DNA of 33,258 nucleotides. Source: Caldifarciminota bacterium (GTDB lineage Bacteria; Hydrothermota; Tepidihabitantia; SM23-42). Position numbers and translations under genes: made by a program. Positions 25,068 to 31,266 of the stretch are shown here, piece after piece. Below the pieces are notes generated by a model. It saw nothing but the letters and a program-made list of their open reading frames with translations. It was not told the origin of the DNA and ran no database searches. The stretch covers positions 1,051,537 to 1,084,794 of the forward strand of contig CP070834.1 of assembly GCA_020341755.1 (NCBI GenBank). Direction: 5' to 3'. Every line of letters starts with the position of its first letter. Position 1 is the first letter of the stretch.

Positions 25068-25838
25068 ATGAAGTCGATCGTAGTCAATACTATCTCGTTT
25101 GCCTACAATGATGATGCCGTGCTGAAAAATATTACCCTGGACATTACCGAGGGAGATTTTGTCGGGATCATCGGTCCCAATGGCGCCGGTAAGTCCACGC
25201 TGCTCAGGATCATATGCCGCATACTTCATCCGCAGCACGGAACGGTTCTCCTGTTCGGTGACGATATCGCCCAGATGCACGGCAAACAAATCGCCCAATA
25301 TCTAGCCTTCGTACCCCAGGAAACGTACTTCAGTTTGAATTTCACGGTTGAAGATGTGGTCCGTATGGGACGGTATCCGTACCTCAGCCCGTTCCAGCGT
25401 GAACGCTGTGATGACCGTGATGCGGTCGATCGCGCTTTGCACGCAGCACACGTCGATATGTTCCGACACCGGCAGATCAACTCGCTCTCATCGGGCGAGC
25501 GTCAACGCGTGGTAATTGCACGTGCCCTGGCACAGGCACCCAGAATACTCATTCTCGACGAACCAACGAGCCATCTCGACCTCCATCATCAGCACGCCAT
25601 CATGGAGCTGCTCGGCAATTTAAACAAAGAAGGCATGTCGATACTGGTCGTGAACCATGACCTCAATCTTGCCAGCCTTTACTGCCGCAGGCTCATACTG
25701 CTCCACGAGGGATCGGTCTTTGCCCAGGGCACTCCCGGTTCGATCATCAACGAGCAAACCCTCAAGCAGATATACCAGACCGATGTGACGATAATACAGC
25801 ATCCTCATAAAAATGTGCCACAGATTTTTCTGAAATAA
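25068..25838 (+). CDS. BtuD/FhuC-family ABC transporter ATPase
   Basis: 256 residues with all ATPase motifs: Walker A GPNGAGKST (36-44), Q-loop Gln84, signature LSSGE (140-144), Walker B LILDE (161-165), and switch His197 in VVNHDLN. The GRYPYLSPF segment is typical of the iron-chelate/cobalamin branch. It powers import through the adjacent permease and should sit on the cytoplasmic face. The ATG begins on the base after the permease stop. The order binding protein, permease, ATPase is complete, so this is a functional-looking importer. Confidence 0.95.
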   Translation: MKSIVVNTISFAYNDDAVLKNITLDITEGDFVGIIGPNGAGKSTLLRIICRILHPQHGTVLLFGDDIAQMHGKQIAQYLAFVPQETYFSLNFTVEDVVRMGRYPYLSPFQRERCDDRDAVDRALHAAHVDMFRHRQINSLSSGERQRVVIARALAQAPRILILDEPTSHLDLHHQHAIMELLGNLNKEGMSILVVNHDLNLASLYCRRLILLHEGSVFAQGTPGSIINEQTLKQIYQTDVTIIQHPHKNVPQIFLK

Positions 25839-25846
25839 GGAGAGGA

Positions 25847-26266
25847 ATGAAAATAATCAATGCACAGCTGAAAATCAGCACCACGGGAGCCGGTGACCTC
25901 GTGAATATCACCGATGAGATCGTCGCGCAGCTGCGGAGTGCGAAGCTCACGAACGGTTCGGTGACCGTTTTCAATATCGGTTCCACCGCTGCCATCACCA
26001 CGTTTGAGTATGAACCCGGGATGATCAAGGACATGCAGGAGCTGTACGAAAAACTCGTACCCCAAAAAAAACATTACCATCATGACGATACCTGGGGCGA
26101 CGCCAACGGCTTCAGCCATCTGCGCGCGGCGCTGCAGGGTCCATCGCTCACCGTGCCGTTTGCGGACGGAGACCTGCTGCTCGGCACCTGGCAGCAGATC
26201 GTCCTCGCCGAATTCGATAACCGACCGCGCCAGCGCACGATCGCAGTCCAGATCATCGGCGAGTAG
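25847..26266 (+). CDS. YjbQ family protein (UPF0047)
   Basis: 139 residues, the normal family length. The diagnostic C-terminal half is intact: HHDDTWGDANGFSHLRAAL, GPSLTVPF, then LGTWQQIVLAEFDNRPRQR. YjbQ proteins are small trimeric proteins reported to have thiamine-phosphate synthase-like activity when overproduced; the true role is unclear. AGGAGAGG just before the ATG partly overlaps the ATPase stop, so it is the last gene of the transporter operon. It ends before the periodic tract at 26304. Confidence 0.92.
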   Translation: MKIINAQLKISTTGAGDLVNITDEIVAQLRSAKLTNGSVTVFNIGSTAAITTFEYEPGMIKDMQELYEKLVPQKKHYHHDDTWGDANGFSHLRAALQGPSLTVPFADGDLLLGTWQQIVLAEFDNRPRQRTIAVQIIGE

Positions 26267-26303
26267 CATCCACCACTTTAGCTTCCTACCGCATGCCTTT
26301 CAT

Positions 26304-26351
26304 GATTCAAGAATTCTAGCATTCTATAATTTTAGAATTATCGAATGTTCT
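26304..26351. repeat. 8-bp periodic tract A (left of the HTH gene)
   Basis: Six consecutive octads on the plus strand: GATTCAAG, AATTCTAG, CATTCTAT, AATTTTAG, AATTATCG, AATGTTCT. Positions 26320-26349 match 26709-26738 in tract B at 25 of 30 bases in the same orientation. The tract ends within the stop codon of the regulator gene. ATTCTA and TAGAAT inside it could pair, but the stem is AT-only in character and weak. Confidence 0.75.
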
Positions 26352-26667
26352 ACGTGTCCCGCTCGATCCGCTTCGTGGTTCTCTTCACGAAGGACTCACA
26401 CGCATTGACTATCGAGCGAACGTATTCCGGATATTTGATCCAGTAATAGGTCTGTTTGTTCTCTTTTTCATACCGTACGATATTCAACATGCGGAGTTTC
26501 GTCAGATGAAAACACACGGTCTGTTTCGTCCGCTTGACCCGGGTCACTACATCAGACAGCGTAAGGCGGTCATGCTCCAGGAGCAATTTCACGATGGCAT
26601 ACGAGATTGGATACCCGAGCGCCCGACAGATAACCGATCCACGATATTTTCTTTCTACAATTTTCAT
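26350..26667 (-). CDS. ArsR-like winged-helix transcriptional regulator
   Basis: 105 residues. LGYPISYAIVKLLLEHDRLTL, then DVVTRVKRTKQTVCFHLTKL as the helix-turn-helix, and MLNIVRYEKENKQTYYWIKY as the beta wing, give the ArsR layout. I do not see a cysteine metal site such as ELCVCDL, so it may not be a metal sensor. AGGGAG lies seven bases before the ATG. It is monocistronic, convergent with the transporter operon, and flanked on both sides by related periodic tracts; tract B covers its promoter region, so autoregulation through it is plausible. The target is otherwise unknown. Confidence 0.85.
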   Translation of the reverse strand: MKIVERKYRGSVICRALGYPISYAIVKLLLEHDRLTLSDVVTRVKRTKQTVCFHLTKLRMLNIVRYEKENKQTYYWIKYPEYVRSIVNACESFVKRTTKRIERDT

Positions 26668-26684
26668 ACTTTCTCCCTGTAGAT

Positions 26685-26748
26685 CTTTTTATCATTTTAT
26701 TATTTTATCATTCTAACATTCTAGAATTGTCGAATGGTTGAATGCATC
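26685..26748. repeat. 8-bp periodic tract B (upstream of the HTH gene)
   Basis: Eight octads on the plus strand: CTTTTTAT, CATTTTAT, TATTTTAT, CATTCTAA, CATTCTAG, AATTGTCG, AATGGTTG, AATGCATC. CATTC and GAATG within 26717-26736 form an imperfect palindrome. It starts 18 bases upstream of the regulator start codon, so it must include or overlap its promoter; I cannot pick out consensus boxes there. Confidence 0.75.
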
Positions 26749-26838
26749 GGAGATGTTATGTCTTCTCTCATTATTGTATGTTCTTTGCTTCTATCTTTCT
26801 TTCTCCCTTACCAATTCCATCATGTACACCAGAACCGA

Positions 26839-27609
26839 CTATTTGATGATCTCGATCTGTGACGGGCTTTTGAGAATAATCTCGGGTTTGCCCTGGTACT
26901 CCTTGATCAGACCGGTCACCCGGACCGTTCGATTGAGATAGTGGTCTTCAGGATGAGGCGGGAATTTTCCGAAGTCGCTCGCAAAGATGACCGCGGTAAA
27001 GTACTTCCTCCAGTTCCTGTCGAAGTTCAGGAAGCACACCTTGCCCGTATTATTGGTCACGACGATCCTGCCCTCGACCGTTCTGGTCTGTCCATAGTAC
27101 CCTGCAGCATCGCGCCACGATATTACCCCGGATGTTTTCGGCTGGACCGGCTCCAGTGTGCTGAGTGCGGTATCCGGCACCTGGAACACGGCGAATGACC
27201 ACAGACCCCTGCGATTGCGAACGGCAACTTTCTCGTTGTTCTCGAAGATGCTCTTATACAGCGTATCGGGTGGGTAAAACCGCGCCTCGGCATACCCCAA
27301 TCTCACCATTTCTGCATTAACACAGATGCCGTCAACATATACATATCTGAGTAACCGATCATAATCATCCCGGTCTGAAACATCCTTCTTGAGCTGGACC
27401 TCGCGATTATAGATCATGAAGGTAAGCACATCCTTGGCAATGTCGCCGCCCAGGTCATCGAGTTCTGGTGCATTGATGCCCAGCAGGCGCACTGCCTCGC
27501 CCTTTTCGGTACGAAAGGTATCACCATCGATGACCTCGACCACCTGTTCGGTCTGGGTACAGCAGAGGAATATAAGTGCGATTAAAAGCCAGTGTGTGTA
27601 TTTATACAT
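26839..27609 (-). CDS. Thermonuclease (SNase-like) lipoprotein with C-terminal OB-like domain
   Basis: 256 residues. The signal ends in a lipobox region with Cys16 and Cys17. The nuclease domain (about 22-145) retains staphylococcal nuclease features: EVIDGDTFRT, RLLGINAPEL with Arg41 and Glu49, and DRLLRYVYVDG with Arg85, corresponding to the catalytic Arg/Glu/Arg set. Residues about 165-256 (GQTRTVEGRIVVTNNTGKVC, NRTVRVTGLIKEYQGKPEI) look like a nucleic-acid-binding OB fold. It should degrade DNA or RNA at the cell surface or in the periplasm. A perfect promoter places its ATG at the 5' end of the mRNA. Confidence 0.9.
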   Translation of the reverse strand: MYKYTHWLLIALIFLCCTQTEQVVEVIDGDTFRTEKGEAVRLLGINAPELDDLGGDIAKDVLTFMIYNREVQLKKDVSDRDDYDRLLRYVYVDGICVNAEMVRLGYAEARFYPPDTLYKSIFENNEKVAVRNRRGLWSFAVFQVPDTALSTLEPVQPKTSGVISWRDAAGYYGQTRTVEGRIVVTNNTGKVCFLNFDRNWRKYFTAVIFASDFGKFPPHPEDHYLNRTVRVTGLIKEYQGKPEIILKSPSQIEIIK

Positions 27610-27614
27610 GACGT

Positions 27615-27642
27615 ATTATACCGGGAATCATCCGTATGTCAA
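27615..27642 (-). promoter_or_regulatory. Promoter predicting leaderless thermonuclease mRNA
   Basis: Minus strand TTGACA (27637-27642), 16 bp, TATAAT (27615-27620), then five bases to the ATG at 27609. Both boxes are perfect. Confidence 0.8.
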
Positions 27643-27673
27643 ACTTCTGTTCCCTTATGTATCTGTGAGAAAG

Positions 27674-28444
27674 TTACGGTTCTGTGTGTGTGCTCTGGGA
27701 CTTCCCGGCATCTACCATACTGACGAACATGTCGACCGACTCGATCCACAGGCTGCCGAATAATCCGACGCCGCCATCAATACCGGTTACGTCCGGATCA
27801 TTATTCATCTCATCATAATATCGGTAAAAATTACTGTCACACGCTGCGACCCATAATCTGCAGAAGAAGTTCCCGGGTGACCAGCCTGAAAAGACCTCTG
27901 CCAGCGGTATGATCATGAGGCTGTCAGATGTATCCGGGGGTTCGAAAAACATACCGAACTCATCTCCAAACGATACAGCATACACCGCGGCATGATCACT
28001 TTTCGTAAGTACGACCGTATCACTGAACGTCACAGTATCGAAGTGTTCAGGATAGAGAATGGTAAATGGTCCGGGAAGAGTCGTTCGAGCATACAGTGTA
28101 TCGAAACCATCTCGCCATACCATAAGGCTGTATTCGGTCAACGGCTGCAGGATCAGGTTGTATGTCCAGTATGCATCACTGCCTTGATCAAAGGTAAGGG
28201 TATCGACCGAACTCCAGCTCGACAGGATGACCAGGGCATCATCGATCACAGGTCCGGCTGGTTCGTCCATTCTATAAGTCCGGTCCACGATCACACTCTG
28301 CGATGCATGATCGCTGTGCAGTACCGAATAAATGTTCAACTGGGGATCATAGATTTCCACTGCCGACCGTTCGCACACCAGTGACACAGCACCCGCAAAA
28401 ATGATCACACACAACATGATAATTCTGCGACGCCGTTTATTCAT
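27674..28444 (-). CDS. DUF4249-like lipoprotein partner of a TonB-dependent receptor
   Basis: 256 residues. A basic start (MNKRRRR), a hydrophobic segment and SLVC with Cys24 give a lipoprotein signal. The body is beta-rich: DDALVILSS, LQPLTEYSLMV and a closing GIDGGVGLFGSLW, which resembles the conserved end of DUF4249 proteins. Those are found beside TonB-dependent receptors in Bacteroidetes and are probably surface lipoproteins that help with ligand capture. Here too it begins one base after the receptor stop. The ligand is unknown. Confidence 0.75.
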   Translation of the reverse strand: MNKRRRRIIMLCVIIFAGAVSLVCERSAVEIYDPQLNIYSVLHSDHASQSVIVDRTYRMDEPAGPVIDDALVILSSWSSVDTLTFDQGSDAYWTYNLILQPLTEYSLMVWRDGFDTLYARTTLPGPFTILYPEHFDTVTFSDTVVLTKSDHAAVYAVSFGDEFGMFFEPPDTSDSLMIIPLAEVFSGWSPGNFFCRLWVAACDSNFYRYYDEMNNDPDVTGIDGGVGLFGSLWIESVDMFVSMVDAGKSQSTHTEP

Positions 28445-28445
28445 C

Positions 28446-30701
28446 TTAGAACCTCAGGGTGAGCCCGATACTGGGTACGGGAATGGGCAGCAGTGTTACG
28501 TTGTTCCGTTCGGGCGGGTCATGATCAAAGTCCCATGTGTAGAAGACGACATTCTTGCGATTGTATACGTTCATGACATCGATATACCAGGAACCAGCGA
28601 GGCCGAACAGCCTGATATCTTTTTCGAAATGTGCATCCAGCCGATGTGAAAGGGGCAGCCGGTATGAATCGCGCGCGCCCTTTATGACCTGCCACGTGTA
28701 GTCACCGTATTCAGTATAGACCCGGTACCGCGCCAGATCTTCGGCATACGGCAGACCGGTCGCCACATACCACCGCAGGCTAAGCAATCCCCGTCGGAAG
28801 ATGGGCATCCAACCCGGTACGCCAAATCCGAACACGATATTGAGATTGTGCCGGCGGTCGTAGCGCGGTGCATAGGTCACGTCACCGACGGTTCTGCGTG
28901 TGAAACCCAGAGAGTAACTCAACCAGCCGAATGTTCTCCCGATGCTCTTCTTGAAGAAAAAATCAATACCCATGGCATAGCCGCTTCCCGTTGCCAGGCT
29001 CTCAGTCGGCGTGGTCAGTTCAAATTCACCCTCCTCGGGTTCTGCCTCCGGCATGATGAGATTGTAATACTTTTTATAGTACGGTTCGATCGTGCATTTC
29101 GTATTCTTGTCGAACCACTGTTCGATACCGCAGATTACGTGATACGCGATCGGCAGGTTATGGGTACTGTCTACGGGTCGCCAGAAATCGAATATCGAAA
29201 AGTACGATTCCTGGCTGTTACTGGTCATGAGGTATTGGGTATACCGTCCGCATGAAAGATTCAAAGCCGTATTGGCAGCTACGTGGTATTTCACACCGAT
29301 CCGGGGATCGAACGCGAACCGGTCACCGACGTCGTAGTACAATCCCCGGAGACCCAGCCTGACATGCACGATGTTCGGAATGACCGACCATGTATCCTGG
29401 AAATATCCACTCAGGATCTTCACCCGGTCCCGGCTGTTGAACAGATTCTCGTCGGCGACCTCGACATCGTAATCGATCTCCAGCGCCTTGCCGTCAATAC
29501 CAAAGTCGACCGTGTGTGTTTCTCCCCAGAACCAGTTAAAATCACACTTCACCGTGTAATCGATGATCTCTTCATGGAAATAGAACGTACTTAACGGATC
29601 GTGGAAATCAGTGTACGTCAGCGTCGTCAAAAAATTGCTCCAGGCACCGAGCATCTCGCCGTAGACGCTCGGGCTCAGAACCCTGCGCCATCTCACCGAA
29701 AGTCCTCTGTTGCCCCATGTGAAATCTATTTCCTCATCCGGACCATAATCGTCTTCGATCTCGAATTTCATGACATCCTCACCGCCCAGCCCTGCGACTG
29801 TGAACCGGTTCTCCGGTGAGGGATTGTAATTAATCTTTGCAATACCGTCGTAAAAATAATACGGCAGGGAAACCGTATCGCTCCAGATCTTGGAATATGC
29901 CCAGACCAGCGCATCAAAATACGTCCGCCGGCCGCTTATGAGAAATGAACCGTTCGGGATGGGACCTTCAACCATGAGTTTTGATGTGACCAGACCCAGG
30001 CTCGTCTCACCGGCGAACCGTTTACTGTTACCCTCCTTGGTGGTTATGTTCAGCACCGAGGACAGGCGGTTCCCGAATTCTGCGGGGAAGCCTCCGGCAT
30101 ACAACTGTGCATCGCCAACGACATCAGGATTGAACGTCGAGAACAGTCCGAACAGGTGTGCAGATGGGTTATATACCGTGATACCGTCGAGCAGCACCAG
30201 GTTCTCATCCGGGCTGCCGCCGCGCACGTACAGTTTGTTCGACAGGTCGTGCATGGTTACGATGCCGGGCATGAGCTGGAGTGATTTTATCAGATCCTTC
30301 TCGAACAGTCCCGGTACTGACTGTATCTCACGCTGCAGAAATGTTACGTGGCTGACCTCTACCTCTTTCTCAAAACGCACCCGCTCGGCAGATACCGTGA
30401 CCTCCTCGATCGCGATCGAAGTCGGAACCAGTTCCACATTGAGCTGGATGTTCTCGGATTCCTGCATCTCGATGGTTCGCGTCTGAGTTTCGTAGCCGAT
30501 ATATGAAAAGGCGATCGTGTAGGTGCCGGTCGGTACATTGTGTATATAATAATAGCCCTTTTCATTGGTCGCGCTGCCCAGGGGTTCATCTTCCAGGTAA
30601 ACGTTCGCATACGACAACTTCTCACCGTTCGACGCGTCGGTCACGAATCCGCTCACCGATCCTAAAGCCTGGAGGACTGTCAGTACAAAGCCTGCAAACA
30701 T
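28446..30701 (-). CDS. TonB-dependent outer membrane receptor with carboxypeptidase-regulatory N-domain
   Basis: 751 residues. A very short leader (about 1-15) has no basic residue. A CarboxypepD-regulatory-like domain follows (about 16-95: GSVSGFVTDASNGEKLSYANV, ATNEKGYYYIHNVPTGTYTI), then a plug (about 105-230) with LYVRGGSPDENLVLLDGI and FPAEFGNRLSSVLNI, then a 22-strand-type barrel to the terminal Phe (GLTLRF). These receptors import ligands across the outer membrane using TonB energy; no TonB/ExbBD genes are here. It is cotranscribed with the DUF4249-like lipoprotein. A perfect promoter five bases before the ATG predicts a leaderless mRNA. Confidence 0.93.
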   Translation of the reverse strand: MFAGFVLTVLQALGSVSGFVTDASNGEKLSYANVYLEDEPLGSATNEKGYYYIHNVPTGTYTIAFSYIGYETQTRTIEMQESENIQLNVELVPTSIAIEEVTVSAERVRFEKEVEVSHVTFLQREIQSVPGLFEKDLIKSLQLMPGIVTMHDLSNKLYVRGGSPDENLVLLDGITVYNPSAHLFGLFSTFNPDVVGDAQLYAGGFPAEFGNRLSSVLNITTKEGNSKRFAGETSLGLVTSKLMVEGPIPNGSFLISGRRTYFDALVWAYSKIWSDTVSLPYYFYDGIAKINYNPSPENRFTVAGLGGEDVMKFEIEDDYGPDEEIDFTWGNRGLSVRWRRVLSPSVYGEMLGAWSNFLTTLTYTDFHDPLSTFYFHEEIIDYTVKCDFNWFWGETHTVDFGIDGKALEIDYDVEVADENLFNSRDRVKILSGYFQDTWSVIPNIVHVRLGLRGLYYDVGDRFAFDPRIGVKYHVAANTALNLSCGRYTQYLMTSNSQESYFSIFDFWRPVDSTHNLPIAYHVICGIEQWFDKNTKCTIEPYYKKYYNLIMPEAEPEEGEFELTTPTESLATGSGYAMGIDFFFKKSIGRTFGWLSYSLGFTRRTVGDVTYAPRYDRRHNLNIVFGFGVPGWMPIFRRGLLSLRWYVATGLPYAEDLARYRVYTEYGDYTWQVIKGARDSYRLPLSHRLDAHFEKDIRLFGLAGSWYIDVMNVYNRKNVVFYTWDFDHDPPERNNVTLLPIPVPSIGLTLRF

Positions 30702-30706
30702 TCGTC

Positions 30707-30734
30707 ATTATACTTTTTCATGTTTTTGTGTCAA
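30707..30734 (-). promoter_or_regulatory. Promoter predicting leaderless TonB-receptor mRNA
   Basis: Minus strand TTGACA (30729-30734), 16 bp, TATAAT (30707-30712), then five bases to the ATG at 30701. It is divergent from the ndk promoter. Confidence 0.8.
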
Positions 30735-30761
30735 CCCAGCCGGGGTACAGGCTACGATACA

Positions 30762-30789
30762 TTGACAGATACAATTTTTTTTATATACT
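30762..30789 (+). promoter_or_regulatory. Promoter predicting leaderless ndk mRNA
   Basis: TTGACA (30762-30767), 16 bp, TATACT (30784-30789), then seven bases to the ATG at 30797. The spacer contains a run of eight T. Confidence 0.75.
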
Positions 30790-30796
30790 ACTCTCC

Positions 30797-31216
30797 ATGA
30801 ACAGAACATTGCTCATTATCAAACCGGATGCCGTGAAACGGAATCTGATCGGTGTTATCCTGAAACACATCATCGATGCCGGCTTCAAGGTAATCGCCAT
30901 GAAAATGCTGTGGCCTGATAAGGATATGGGTGCTCAATTTTATGAGATACACAAGGGCAAACCATTTTACGACTGGCTCGTCGACTTCATCTCATCCGGC
31001 CCGATCGTTACCTGCTGCGTTTCCCATACCGGAGGCGCACAGAAACTGCGCGAGGTGGTCGGCGCGACCGATCCTAAAAAAGCCGCACCAGGAACGATTA
31101 GAAATCTGTACGGCACATCGACGGGAGAGAATGTCGTGCATGCTTCCGCACCGGATGAAAACCCGGAGCGTGAGATACACTTTTTCTTTTCAGACGAAGA
31201 ACTCTTCGAATACTGA
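30797..31216 (+). CDS. ndk: Nucleoside diphosphate kinase
   Basis: 139 residues, normal length. It transfers phosphate from ATP to nucleoside diphosphates through a phosphohistidine. RTLLIIKPDAVKRN is the standard opening. The active His115 sits in ENVVHAS, with GATDP and PGTIR before it. The Kpn-loop region GPIVTCCVSHTGGAQK and NLYGTSTGEN differ from the usual GDF/GRN sequence, with Glu at the position often occupied by Arg next to the conserved Asn. Catalysis should still work. The frame is open upstream to 30503, but that part lies over the receptor gene; the start is fixed by homology and by the promoter. Confidence 0.96.
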   Translation: MNRTLLIIKPDAVKRNLIGVILKHIIDAGFKVIAMKMLWPDKDMGAQFYEIHKGKPFYDWLVDFISSGPIVTCCVSHTGGAQKLREVVGATDPKKAAPGTIRNLYGTSTGENVVHASAPDENPEREIHFFFSDEELFEY

Positions 31217-31231
31217 TCCCAAAAAAACCCC

Positions 31232-31259
31232 TTGACCGTTTTTACATCATGATTACAAT
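31232..31259 (+). promoter_or_regulatory. Promoter predicting leaderless transglycosylase mRNA
   Basis: TTGACC (31232-31237), 16 bp, TACAAT (31254-31259), then seven bases to the ATG at 31267. The boxes are weaker than the others, but the geometry is the same. Confidence 0.65.
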
Positions 31260-31266
31260 TTGAGAG

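Noticed and set aside
26304-26748. Insertion sequence with terminal direct repeats around the HTH gene
   Set aside because: No transposase and no inverted termini; the repeats are periodic tracts rather than IS ends, although a cassette origin is left open.
30503-30796. Extended start of the ndk frame
   Set aside because: The extension is antisense to the TonB-receptor gene and crosses both promoters; the kinase fold starts at 30797.
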